Below, piece by piece: positions 16,209 to 27,100 of a stretch of 42,278 bases of DNA; position 1 is the first letter of the stretch, and each line of letters opens with the position of its first letter. The translations under genes and the position numbers were made by a program. The stretch lies in IMG/VR virus record IMGVR_UViG_3300027754_000183, positions 1-42,278 of that record. One strand, written 5' to 3'. The notes beneath the pieces are model-generated. The model was not told where the DNA came from. It searched no databases and worked only from the letters and a program-made list of their open reading frames with translations. Source of the DNA: a virus.

Positions 16209-17603
16209 ATGAGCCTACACCACATAGCAAAAAACCTAGAAAATAGGGGTCGAGGCAAAGACTCCGTCCTAGTGCATATGACCCCCCATGAGGTTGGTGG
16301 TCTTGAAGCTTTAGCTAAGGCACATGGTGGTAGTTTAACTCGTAACCCTGAAACAGGACTGTATGAAGCTGGCTTTTTAGAACAGGTCTTGCCTATTGTG
16401 GCTATGGCTGCAGCTACTTACTTTACGGCTGGGGCTGCGGCACCTATGTTAATGAGTGCTGGTATGGGTGCTACTTCTGCTGGTATCCTTGCTGGTGCTG
16501 GTGCTGGTGCCCTTATTTCGGGTGGTAGTGCAGCTATACAAGGTGGTGACGTAGGTAAAGCAGCTCTTACTGGTGGTATAACAGGCGCTATTGGTGGTGG
16601 CCTTAGTGGGTTAGGTGCTGGTGCTGACCCTAATGCCGCTTTAACTGCAAGCACCGAAGTAGGTACTAACGCCCTTACCGTAGCTCCATCTACAGGCGCT
16701 CCAATTGACCCGCTAACTGGAGCAGCAAATGTACCGTTTGGTGGTGTTGGACCTGGTTCTGGCAATGTTCCTGTTGGACAAGCTCCTCAACTTCCCGGTG
16801 CTCCTACACAACCCGGAATAAATGCTTTAACCCCAAATGCGTCTGTACCTCCGCAAGGTAGTGGATTAACAGTTGACCAAATGATTGCAGGTTCTGGACG
16901 TCCAGAACTATCAGGGCAAACAAACACATTTGATCCGTTCGCTAAAGTACCAGGAGAAAACCTTGCATCCGCTCCCGCCCAACCTAATACCCCAATGAAC
17001 GCTGGGGATAGAATTCTTAAACAGCAAGCAGATGCAGTAGCTGCAGCAAAAGCAGACCCTAATTCAAGCTGGTGGTCTAAACAAACACCAATGGAAAAAG
17101 CTGGATATACAACAGCTGGGGCTGGTATTTTAGCTGCTATGAACCCACAACAAAAAACAATGCCGGTAGAAGATACGTCTGACGATGGCAACTACCTTAA
17201 GCGTATATCTCCTAATTTCCGTGCGCAAGAACCAATACAACCAAATCCTTACTACAAAGCAAAATACCCAACCTATGCGGCTGAAGGTGGAATTATGATG
17301 GCAGGGGGAGGCATTGCTAACTTAGGTAGTTATTCAGATGGTGGTCGTTTACTTAGAGGTCCTGGAGATGGCGTATCAGATAACATTCCTGCTACTATAG
17401 GGAGTCATCAACCTGCCCGTCTTGCGGATGGTGAATTTGTAATTCCAGCTCGTATTGTGTCTGAACTAGGTAATGGTTCTACAGATGCAGGTGCTAAACG
17501 TCTTTATGCAATGATGGATCGAGTGCAAGCCAAACGTAAAAAGTCTATGGGTAAAGGTAAATTTGCAGTTAATTCTAAAGCAGCTAAGGCGTTACCAGTA
17601 TGA
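16209..17603 (+). CDS. Internal virion / ejection-type protein
   Basis: A 464-residue protein. The start chosen is the ATG at 16209 behind an AAGGGGCAAGT ribosome-binding site; a TTG at 16152 is in frame but would overlap the previous gene and lacks a site. The N-terminus (SLHHIAKNLENRGRGKDSVL, VHMTPHEVGGLEALAKAHGG) is a recurring opening of ejection-module proteins in aquatic phages. Residues about 65-150 are Ala/Gly-rich and hydrophobic, which could enter or cross a membrane. A Pro/Asn-rich linker follows. The C-terminal part (GGIMMAGGGIANLGSYSDGG, GPGDGVSDNIPATIG, ARLADGEFVIPARIVSELGN) is a conserved block seen in many such phages. It probably travels inside the particle and helps DNA entry. 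Confidence 0.6.
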   Translation: MSLHHIAKNLENRGRGKDSVLVHMTPHEVGGLEALAKAHGGSLTRNPETGLYEAGFLEQVLPIVAMAAATYFTAGAAAPMLMSAGMGATSAGILAGAGAGALISGGSAAIQGGDVGKAALTGGITGAIGGGLSGLGAGADPNAALTASTEVGTNALTVAPSTGAPIDPLTGAANVPFGGVGPGSGNVPVGQAPQLPGAPTQPGINALTPNASVPPQGSGLTVDQMIAGSGRPELSGQTNTFDPFAKVPGENLASAPAQPNTPMNAGDRILKQQADAVAAAKADPNSSWWSKQTPMEKAGYTTAGAGILAAMNPQQKTMPVEDTSDDGNYLKRISPNFRAQEPIQPNPYYKAKYPTYAAEGGIMMAGGGIANLGSYSDGGRLLRGPGDGVSDNIPATIGSHQPARLADGEFVIPARIVSELGNGSTDAGAKRLYAMMDRVQAKRKKSMGKGKFAVNSKAAKALPV

Positions 17604-18073
17604 GCGGGATGAGCGGGAGCGGCGGAGTATTAAGCCAAGCAATGGGGCAAATGGCTAACCAAACAGGAGCTGGTAGAGATGCGTCTATGCCGGCTTATGG
17701 GTCTAAAACAAATAGCCCAACGGCAAATCGTTACACGCCTACCTATAGCCCAATGCAGCAGAATTCACAACAAACCCCATTAGAACAAGCTCCAAAACAA
17801 ACGGTACAGGATATGGGTTTAGAAGCGCTTTATCAAAGCATGGCTAGTCAATACGCCCCTATTTCACAACAGTTTAATAGTATGGATCAGTTTTACCAGC
17901 AACCAATGCAGCAAATGCCTTCATACGGAAATTCTTATAGACCAGATATGTCGGGAATTGGTGCTAATTTAAATAGAGTAGCCCCAAGCGTATCGTTACA
18001 ACAAAGTCAAGCAGCGGAAGAAACGGCGAGGCAAGCAGCAGCAAATCCACAACCTACTTATGGTGGCGAATGA
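17600..18073 (+). CDS. Gln/Met-rich internal virion-type protein
   Basis: A 157-residue low-complexity protein, rich in Gln, Met, Ser, Pro and Tyr, starting inside the stop of the preceding gene (ATGA overlap). The middle (TVQDMGLEALYQSMASQYAP, ISQQFNSMDQFYQQPMQQM) is probably helical. No domain is recognisable. It lies within the ejection module and ends with another ATGA overlap to the GNAT-like gene. The composition is shared with the ejection-type gene at 18480-19595, so it may be a small internal or assembly protein. Function unknown. Confidence 0.55.
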   Translation: MSGMSGSGGVLSQAMGQMANQTGAGRDASMPAYGSKTNSPTANRYTPTYSPMQQNSQQTPLEQAPKQTVQDMGLEALYQSMASQYAPISQQFNSMDQFYQQPMQQMPSYGNSYRPDMSGIGANLNRVAPSVSLQQSQAAEETARQAAANPQPTYGGE

Positions 18074-18483
18074 ACTTAACGGTTAAATCTGTTTCAATTA
18101 ACTTTTTCCACCAAACTTGGCCTTTAGTTGAGCATTTTTTTGTTGATGCGTTAAAATGGGGTGGTGATGACTATACCTTAGACCAAATAAAAGGTTTGTT
18201 ATCTAAAGGCGAATGGTTACTTTTGGTGGCGGTAGATGAAGAAAACAGTGTACACGGGGCAGCAGCAGTTAGTTTTATTAATATGCCTAACGATAGAATT
18301 GGGTTTGTTACTGCTATTGGTGGTAAGTTAATTAGTAGTAAAGATACATATGAGCAGTTAACTGTTCTACTAAAGAGTTATGGCGCTACTAAGATTCAAG
18401 GTGCCGCTAGAGAATCTATTGCACGTTTGTGGACTAGATATGGGTTTAAAGAACGCTACAGGATTGTAGAGGCTAAGATATGA
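18070..18483 (+). CDS. GNAT-like protein, possible T7 gp13-type internal virion protein
   Basis: A 137-residue protein with an N-acetyltransferase (GNAT) like pattern: an N-terminal helix (FHQTWPLVEHFFVDALKWGG), a strand pair (GEWLLLVAVDEENSVHGAAA), a central strand (IGFVTAIGGKLI), a helix and the C-terminal motif SIARLWTRYGFKERYRIVEA, typical of GNAT motif B. The acetyl-CoA loop (Q/RxxGxG/A) is not evident, so enzymatic activity is doubtful. T7-like phages code a GNAT-like internal virion protein (gp13) at the head of their ejection module, and this gene holds a comparable place. It overlaps both neighbours by 4 bases. The gp13 analogy is inference from fold pattern and position. Confidence 0.6.
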   Translation: MNLTVKSVSINFFHQTWPLVEHFFVDALKWGGDDYTLDQIKGLLSKGEWLLLVAVDEENSVHGAAAVSFINMPNDRIGFVTAIGGKLISSKDTYEQLTVLLKSYGATKIQGAARESIARLWTRYGFKERYRIVEAKI

Positions 18484-19595
18484 GCATATTAAGAAGCAAA
18501 CACAGCGGTTGGACCCACGAGGGTACACGTACTCCTTTTATGGGTGGTGGTGGGCAATCTCCCCCCACACAAACTTATTCACAAACCTCTAACGTTCCTG
18601 AATACGCACGCCCCTATGTAGAAAACATGTTGCAGTCTGCACAAACGCAGATTTATAACGACGACATGACTTCGTTTCGCCCATACAAAGCGTATAGTTC
18701 CAATCCAGATGATTATGTAGCAGGGTTTTCACCACTGCAAACGTCTGCTCAAAACCAAGCGTATAACATGCAAATGCCAGGTCAGTTTAATGCTGGTTCC
18801 GGTTTAGCTGGTATGGCAGGTATAGGTTCATTAGGAGTTGCAGGACAAGCTGCTGGTGCAGGACAACAATATGCACAACAAGCACAAGATCCAACGGCAA
18901 TGCAAAATTACATGTCGCCTTACATGCAGAACGTGGTTGACTACCAAAAACAATCTGCGTTACGTGATTATCAAATTGCTCAACCAATGAGACAAGCACA
19001 AGCTACAGCTAAAGGTGCATTTGGTGGTAGCCGTCAAGCTATTGAAAACGCTGAAGCACAACGTAATTTAAATACACAGTTACAAGGTATCCAAGCTACT
19101 GGTACACAAAACGCATTTCAAAATGCCCAACAGCAACAACAGTTTGGCGCTCAACTTGGGTTACAAGGGCAGCAAGCAGCGCTTCAAGGTTACGGTCAAG
19201 CTGGTCAAGCTGGAGCTACATTAGGTCAGTTAGGTACTGCCCAACAAAATGCTCAACAGGGTATTATTGGTACTCAATCTCAAATTGGCGCTGCAATGCA
19301 ACAACAAGAGCAGCAGAAAATTAACCAGTCTATTCAAGATTACGCTACGGCTCAACAGTATCCGTTTATGCAATTGGGTATGATGAATGCTATGTTGCGT
19401 GGTCTTCCATTACAACAGGCTACTACTCAACAGTATCAAGCAGCCCCTAATCAATTATCTCAGTTGTCTGGTCTTGGTTTAACTGGTGCAGCAATGTACG
19501 GTATGGCTAAGAAAGAAGGCGGTCAGATTAAAGAGAAAAAAGGTAGTGGTTTAGCTGCACTTGAGTTAAACAGATTAATGGGTAAAAAATCATGA
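18480..19595 (+). CDS. Ala/Gln-rich ejection-type protein
   Basis: A 371-residue protein. Residues about 1-80 have an ordered look (SNVPEYARPYVENMLQSAQT, DDYVAGFSPLQTSAQNQAYN). Residues about 95-300 are Ala/Gln/Gly-rich helices containing the recurring block DYQKQSALRDYQIAQPMRQA followed by KGAFGGSRQAIENAEAQRNL. The C-terminal end is basic (MAKKEGGQIKEKKGSG, LELNRLMGKKS). This block recurs in podoviral internal proteins from water samples and is reminiscent of the alpha-helical T7 gp14/gp15-type proteins that build the channel for DNA entry. It overlaps both neighbours (ATGA). Role inferred from composition and place. Confidence 0.6.
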   Translation: MSILRSKHSGWTHEGTRTPFMGGGGQSPPTQTYSQTSNVPEYARPYVENMLQSAQTQIYNDDMTSFRPYKAYSSNPDDYVAGFSPLQTSAQNQAYNMQMPGQFNAGSGLAGMAGIGSLGVAGQAAGAGQQYAQQAQDPTAMQNYMSPYMQNVVDYQKQSALRDYQIAQPMRQAQATAKGAFGGSRQAIENAEAQRNLNTQLQGIQATGTQNAFQNAQQQQQFGAQLGLQGQQAALQGYGQAGQAGATLGQLGTAQQNAQQGIIGTQSQIGAAMQQQEQQKINQSIQDYATAQQYPFMQLGMMNAMLRGLPLQQATTQQYQAAPNQLSQLSGLGLTGAAMYGMAKKEGGQIKEKKGSGLAALELNRLMGKKS

Positions 19596-21157
19596 GAAGC
19601 ATAATTAATAATCCTATGCACGAGTATGCTCAAATTGCAAAATACTTAGCAGATCCTGCAGTTAAAATTGACAAATTAGCGCAATATGCACAGGGCACAA
19701 ATCCTAGAGTTCCAGAGTTTTTAGCTTTAGCAGAAATTAAAAAACGTCAAAGTGCGGTAACGCCTTCTGGCATAGCTGGTCCTGTACAAACGGTTAAAGA
19801 AGATTTAGTAGGGGCGATGACGCCTCAACTCATGCAACAAATGCCTCAACCTATGCCACAACAAATGGCTGGTTTACCTACTATGCAGCGTACTCAAGGT
19901 CTAGCCGCTTTGCCTAGCGGTATGGATGGAGAAAGCATGGCTGGTGGTGGTATTGTTGCGTTTGATGATGGCGGCTATGTAGATGACTATGCTGGTGGTG
20001 GTATTGTTGCGTTTTCTGGTGATAAACGTAGTGACGTAGAAGACCCATATGCTAACAATGAATATATGCAACGTGTTTTACGTAACCAAGAAGCCGTGTC
20101 TGGTGATTTTGGTTTAGGTGAATTAGCAAAACTTAGAAATTGGGATCCAGTACAAAGCAGTTATCGTGCAGTTAAGCAAGGCATTATGGATCCTTGGAGC
20201 AGGTTTATGAAACAATCTCCTGGAGAGCAAGCTGTAACTTACAACATGGGTAAAGAAGCCCGTACAGGGCAACGTCCGATGTTTGTTAACCGTCCTGAAG
20301 ATACTGCCCGTGACGTTGCAGCTGTAGAAGAAGCAAAACGTAAAGCTGCAATTCCTACTACTTCCGAACAAGTTAGAAAGATGATGCCTGCTGAAGGAAC
20401 TAGTGGCACTGATGAAGAAAAACTCTTTAAAGCGGAAGCACTTGCTAAGAAGATAGGTGCAGAAACAGGTAATAGGACTTTGCCTACTGTTGGTGAAAAA
20501 GGAAGAATGGCTGCTACAACTAAAGCGGATCTTGATTCTGAAGGTAAGACAAAAGAACCTAAACAAGACAAGTATGCTGAGTACGAAAAAATGCTTTTAG
20601 AAAATGCGGCTCAAGGTAAAGTAGACCGTCAGCAAGATAAGTATATGCGTTTACTTGAAGCAGGTCTTGGCATTATGGGTGGTACTTCACAGCACGCACT
20701 TACTAATATTGGTCAAGGTGCTATGGCAGCGGCTAAAGGTTATGCACAAGATAAAGCTGGATACAGAAAAGAAGACCGTGACAACATCAAAGAACTCATG
20801 GCTCTTGGTATGAAGAAAGAAGACGCTGCTCGTGAAACTGAAAAGCTTGCAATCATGAGAAAAGAAGCCGAAGACAAAGGCGGTTACTACGGAGCTTACG
20901 GAGAATTCCTTAAATCAAAAGGCGCTAATCTTGGCAATGCTAGTGAGACTGCTATGGACAAAGCAAATCTAGCCGCTATTGGAAAAATGCACTCAGGGTT
21001 ATTAAAAGAATCCGCTAAAATGGGTAGCCCATACTACGGAAAATCTGCAGAGGAACTATGGCAGTTAGCGCAAGGTTTAGTTTTAGGTGGTGGCGGTGGC
21101 CCTCCTGCACCTACTGTTTATCAGTTTAATGCTTTAGGCGCACCTCCAAAATCATAA
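19592..21157 (+). CDS. Internal virion-type protein with MAGGGI motif
   Basis: A 521-residue protein. Residues 1-55 are a helical domain (MHEYAQIAKYLADPAVKIDK, VPEFLALAEIKKRQSA). Residues about 70-110 are Met/Pro/Gln-rich. A duplicated glycine motif (MAGGGIVAFDDGGYV, then YAGGGIVAFSGD) occupies about residues 116-143; the related MAGGGI appears near the end of the protein coded at 16209-17603. The rest is charged and helical with coiled-coil potential (about 280-470), ending in a Gly/Pro tail. It starts in an ATGA overlap and is followed by the giant ejection gene after 9 bases. Likely part of the ejection machinery; no enzyme motif seen. Confidence 0.55.
   Translation: MRSIINNPMHEYAQIAKYLADPAVKIDKLAQYAQGTNPRVPEFLALAEIKKRQSAVTPSGIAGPVQTVKEDLVGAMTPQLMQQMPQPMPQQMAGLPTMQRTQGLAALPSGMDGESMAGGGIVAFDDGGYVDDYAGGGIVAFSGDKRSDVEDPYANNEYMQRVLRNQEAVSGDFGLGELAKLRNWDPVQSSYRAVKQGIMDPWSRFMKQSPGEQAVTYNMGKEARTGQRPMFVNRPEDTARDVAAVEEAKRKAAIPTTSEQVRKMMPAEGTSGTDEEKLFKAEALAKKIGAETGNRTLPTVGEKGRMAATTKADLDSEGKTKEPKQDKYAEYEKMLLENAAQGKVDRQQDKYMRLLEAGLGIMGGTSQHALTNIGQGAMAAAKGYAQDKAGYRKEDRDNIKELMALGMKKEDAARETEKLAIMRKEAEDKGGYYGAYGEFLKSKGANLGNASETAMDKANLAAIGKMHSGLLKESAKMGSPYYGKSAEELWQLAQGLVLGGGGGPPAPTVYQFNALGAPPKS
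19940..20014 (+). repeat. In-frame 24-bp direct repeat coding AGGGIVAF
   Basis: Two identical 24-base copies lie at 19940-19963 and 19991-20014, 51 bases apart start to start, which keeps the frame. They code the duplicated glycine motif of the internal virion-type protein. Exact identity at DNA level suggests a recent duplication or conversion. Slippage or recombination between them would remove exactly 17 codons. Confidence 0.8.
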
Positions 21158-21166
21158 GGAATTGTA

Positions 21167-24100
21167 ATGCCGTATAACGTTCAACTTCCTGACGGAAGAA
21201 TTGTTGAAGGTATTCCAGACGACGTATCTCAATTAGATGCGAAAAAAAGAATCCTAGAAGCTTTCCCTGATTTAGCCGCTAAACAAAAACGTGGTTTTGG
21301 CGAAGCTATTACTGACGTTGGAGCAAGTTTAGTTAGTGGTGTTGGGCAACTTGCACAGATACCCGGACAGATTTCTCAACTAGCTGGAATAACTAAAGCT
21401 GAAGACTCTGATACTGGACTACAAGGTTTAGGTAAACAACTAGAACAGTTTGGACAAGAATCTAAATCGCCTATTCTTAGAGGTAAAGAATTTGTACGGG
21501 CGCAAAAGATTGAAAAGGCTGATGGTATGTTGGCTGAGTTTGGTACAGCCATTAAAGAAACGGTTAAAGACCCAGCTTTGTTGACATCGTTTTTTGCAGA
21601 ACAAGTACCTAACTTACTTGGCTCATGGGGCGGTGGTCTAATTGCTCGTGGTACTACTAAAGCATTGATGGTTGGTGCTACTGAAGAAGCTCTTGGTAAA
21701 GCTGGTGTTCGTGGCGCTATTGGTACAGGTGCTGCAATGCAAGGTGCCGATGTTGGTTCAGATACTTATGTAGCCGCATTTAAAGAACTTAAAAAACAAA
21801 ACCCTGATATGCCCGATGAGGAAGCTACGGGTATTGCCTTAGCTAAAGGACGTGTTGCCGCTATTGAAGCATCGTTTCTATCTTTAGGAGCAGCTAGACT
21901 TCCTGGCGGTGCAACTATTGAACGTGCCCTTGCTGGTAAAGGTATGCCTGGCGTTGGTGGGTTTACTAGAGGTTTTGTAGGTGAAGCAGCATCTGAAGGA
22001 CTAGAAGAAGGTGGCGGTAAGTTTATATCTAACGTAGGCTTACAAGAAATTAACCCTGAACTTAGTTTAACTAAAGGTGTTGGTGCAGCAGCAGGTATGG
22101 GTGCATTGGGTGGTGGTCTATTTGGTGGTGTATCCGGCATGGTTACAGGTGGTAGAGAAGACCAAAGACTACAAGCTATAGCCGACATTGAGCAGTTTAA
22201 GCAAGACACAATTAAAGCACAGGAAGATGCGGTAGCAGCAATAGACCAAGCACGCCGTGATGCCTATGAAACTGAACAAAAAGATACAGAGATGCGCATT
22301 ATGCGTGAAAGACTTGGAGATAGGTTTACTCAGTCTGACGCATACAACGAACTATTAGCTGACGTTGAAGCTTCAAAAGCTAAAGCAGAACAATCTGCAC
22401 AGAATGCCGCAGCAAAACGAGAAGCAGCTATTACCCGCCAAGACGAATTAAAAGCTAGAGAATCTGCATTTACATACGCTGAACCTAATGCACAAGGTGT
22501 TATGGAAGCTGGTCGTCCAATTACAGAAGCTGATTTTAAAGCTATGAACATTGGGGCTACCAATAAAAAATTAAGAAACCAGTTACTAGGCAAAGATTTA
22601 AGTGACCCTAAAGTAGCAAAAGAAGTTAAAACTATTCTAGAAGATTATGCTGGTGGGGATCGTGGCGTTAAAATTATTGAAGGCGTTACTGGCTTTTTAG
22701 AGCGTCCTGAGTTTAGTATCCCTGAACCTAAGAAACGTGAAAGAAAACCAAAAGCTGTTGTAGAACAACAAGTAGCACCAGAAGCGGTAGCGCAAGAAGT
22801 AGTTAAGCCTAAGCGCCGCATGAAACCTTTAAAACCTACGGCGGAAGAGGTATTATCTCAGGAAGAGCAAGATTTAATTCGACAGGAGTTACAAGATGAA
22901 CAATCAGCTTTCAACCAGCAAAGTGCTAGGGAGACTCCTACAGCTGTCAGCGGACCAAGTGAGTCAAGCGTTCGAGTGCCTAGCGACGGATTTGGAACCA
23001 CCCCCGGAATTGACCAATCTAAACGACGAGGAATGGTTCCTGTTGGGAATGATGTTGGACAACCTATTGGAGGAGCGGCACCAGTCCAGCGTGCATTAGG
23101 ACAACAACCTTTAACACTAGAAGAAAAAGCGGCTCAAACAGTTGCCCAAAGAAATGCTCCTGTAAAAGCATACAACCCCGACATTCAAGAACCGTCTGTA
23201 AAACTTAACCCTCGTCAAGCTAAAGAGTATAGAGAAGCAATTGGCAACTACCTAGAAAAAGCAAACTACATAGGGGCTAAAGCCCTTGATGCCCTTGCTG
23301 GGGATATGCACGCTAAAGAAAATAGTAAAGATGCTAACCGTGCGTATCGTGGGTTATCTGAAGAACAAAAAGCTTATGTAGCTGAGCGCACTAAAGAATT
23401 AGAAAAGTATACCCGTCGTGGTAGTGCTTATGCTAAAAAGCAAAATGAAGAAGTGGCAAGACGTAAAGCCTTTGAAGGTACTCTTGAAGAGGAGGAAGGC
23501 GCACCTGCCGTAAAACCTGCTAAAAAACCTAAAGAAAAAACTACTAAAGTTGGTCCTATTAGCGGTACTCCTCTACAACAAAATAAAGAATTTGCCCGCC
23601 GTATGGGGTATGTTGCTAGCGTAGGAGGACATCGTCTAAAAGGTGCGGTCAATAATAAGATGATGACTGCTGCTAAAGCTGGCGATATTAAAGGTGTGTT
23701 AGATGCGTTGGGTAAAAGTAAAAGCCCAATCTACCGTCAAATTGCTAGCATAGCTAGAAACGTAAAAGGTTTAAAGGTAGCCGTAGATAGCACCAAAATT
23801 GAAAAGAAGTTTAGTAAGTTTAAAGAAGGTGTTGATTCCGCTAAGATTACCATTGCCAATATTGATGCACTGCGTGAAGCTAAACGTAGAGTAGATTCGG
23901 GTATGACTGTAAGCAAAGCGGTTGAAGGTATTATTCAATTCCCTAAAGGATTAACTCCTGACGTAAAGTCTGACCAATCACTTTCAAACACGTTGTTTTC
24001 TAATAATGCCTTGTTTGAAAAAGATGCGTTTTACAAGTATGTTGCTGAACAAGAAGCAATGCTTGAAGGGTATGAAGAATCAAATAGATATGCGGCTGGT

Positions 24101-27100
24101 ACTCCAGTTGAAGTAGAAGCTATTCCTGGACTGTATGACCCTGAAACAAACACTATTTATATTGACGAGTATTTTGGTAAGTATGAAGATGTGCTTGCAC
24201 ATGAATTAACTCATGCTATTTCCCACGACTTTGTATCTAGCCCTAGAGCAAAAAATACCCCTACGTATAAAGCACTGGACAAGCTATACCAACATGTACT
24301 TGGTAAGTTTAGTGATAAAGACGCCTATGGGTTATCTAGTTTAGATGAGTTTGTTTCTGAAGGTTTGTCTAACCCATTGTTTCAAAAAGAACTATCTAAT
24401 ATTAAGTATGAGAATACAACTGCATGGAATAAGTTTGTTCAAAGCATTGCTAAAATTCTTGGACTTAAACCTGATAACGCACTAACAGAACTTCTAAACC
24501 TAACTACAACAGCGGCAGAACAAGGGCAATCTACAACCCGTACGGGCAAGCCAGCTTTTTTACTTCAAGCAGCGTCACTAGATGCGCTTTATGAAGCTAC
24601 TGGAGCCAATAGACGTGCCAAGCCTACTGAAGAAACAGGGGCTTTTCAAACTATTAAAGACTCTACAAAGAGTAGGCAAGCCGCTAAGTCTGCAGTTAAT
24701 AAGTTCCTAAACACCGCAGAGACAATGCTATTCTCCGCAGATTCTGCGTTGAATAACGCTATACGTAAAGAATTAGAAAGCAACAAAACTAATTGGGAAA
24801 CCGTTAAACAAATGATGTTTGAGGTAAGCACTTCCCAAGCTACCCACGCAGATGCAGTTGCAATGCAGTTTTTACAGCATGGTTCTCTTAAGTATGACCC
24901 TAAAGCCTATAAGTGGAGAGCAGAAAAAGCTGATGATAGCTGGGCAGGGATTGTTAGTAAGCTAGCAGACATCGCTAAAAATAACGGGTTATCTACAGAA
25001 AAAGTTACTAACTATGCACAACAAGCATTTGTTGCAGAGCGTTTAAAAGGGTTAGCAAAATCAGATCGTGAAATATATAGCCACATGACTCCTGAGCAAA
25101 TTGAAGCTGGGCTTAAGTTCTTTGAAATGCTTCCTGAATTACGTGACGTGCAAAAGAGTTGGAACGCCGTTCGTAAAAATACAATGGACATAGCAGTTCA
25201 AAGCGGGTTATACAACAAAGACCAAGCAAAAGAACTATTAGATATTATGGACTACGTGCCGTTCTACCGTGTTGAGCAATTAGCACAAAGAGCAGGTCCT
25301 AAAGAGTATGGTCGTGGTTTGATTGATTTTGCTAAAGGTTTTAAAATTAAAGGTAGTGAACAAGAAGTTGCCAACATTTTTGATAACATGGAACGTTGGA
25401 CTAGTTATACCGTAGCTCGTGCGGTAAAGAACCGTAGTGCATTAAACCTGTACGATACAGCTAAAAAACTATTTCCTGACGAAGTTAAAGATTTACGTCA
25501 AGACGAGACTGTGCATCGTGAACAAAATACTATTGACTTATGGGTAGATGGTCAACGCCAAAAAGTAGAGTTTAAAGACCCATTGTTTGTTTATGCCTTT
25601 ACGGGTATAGAGTCTGCCGCTATTCCTCATTTTGGTGTTGCTTCTGCTGCCTCAAATATTTTACGTAAAAATATCGTGTTGATGCCTTTGTTCTCTATTA
25701 GCCAGCTTTCCCAAGACTCGTTTGGTGCAATGCTTACATCAGGACTAAAGCATCCTTGGTTGTTACCTTTAGAAGTAGCTAAAGAGTTTACTAAAACCCT
25801 ACGAGGTAAAAGTGCGGCTGCTACTGAATTGACTAAGTATGGTGCGGTTGGGGTGCGTGATTACTCGGCTACGTTTATTAGGGAAAACGCTGAGATTTTG
25901 GCTGGCTTAAAGAAAGATACTAAGTCAGGTGCGTTTATGCGGGCGCTTGAAAACTTTGCTATGGCTTCTGATAATGCGGTACGTCAGGCGGTTTACAACA
26001 TGACCCTAAAAGAAACAGGGGATAAAGCATTAGCGGTTGAGCGTGCGTTTGAAATTATTAACTTTAAACGTGCTGGTGCGTCAGGCAACATTCAAATGTT
26101 ACGTCAGGTAGTACCGTTCTTTGGTGCGTATTTACAAGCTCAAAACGTGATCTACAAGACCCTATCAGGTAAAGGTATTGCGCCGCAACAAAAGAAAGAA
26201 GCGCATCGTATCCTTGCTTCTAACGCATTAAAGATTGGTGCTTTGGCATTTATGTATGCCGCATTAAGTGCAGATGATGAAGATTACCAAAAGATGGATC
26301 CAAGTATCCGTGATCGTCACTTGTTGATTCCAGGTACAGCCTTCATGTTGCCATTGCGTAGTGACTTAACTTTAATGCCTAAACTTATTGCTGAATATAC
26401 CTACTTGGGTATGACTGATAACTCATTTACTGATGATAAAAAGATTCGCCGTGCTATGAGCAGTGCATTAGCCGAAGCAGTACTTAGCCCTACTGTTGTA
26501 CCACAAGTATTTAAACCTTTCTTAGAAGTAGGCACAAACTACAACTTCTTTACAGGTCGTTCTATTATTGGTCAACACTTGGCAGGTTTAGAAACTGAAA
26601 AACAATATACAACTAGCACTTCTGAATTAGGTAAATTTATTGGTAGTTCGGGATTAATTGCCCCCGTAAACGTAGACCATATAATTAAAGGGGTTACAGG
26701 CACTACTGGCGGTTTACTTTTACATTTGACAAACGGATTGGTAAATGGTGTTAGTGACCAACCTAGACCTGAAAAGAGTTGGCAAGATGCGATTGCTAGT
26801 ACCCCTGGTTTAAGTGCGTTTGTTGCTAAAGAGTATGGCAATGCCGATAAAAATGATTACTATGAGCTTCGTGATGAAGTTTCTAAGGCGGTTAATACTT
26901 TAAGGGATATTGAGAAACACGGCACGGTGGAAGAGTACCGAGAATTTGAGAGTAAACGAGTAGACCTTCTCAAAACTAAAGACCAAGTAAACAATATCAA
27001 TAGGCAACTATCTGAGTTACGTGCGTACGAAAGAGACGTTATTGAAGCCCCTGAGTCTAGGATGGACGCAGAGAAAAAAGGTCAAGAGATTGAGCGTATC

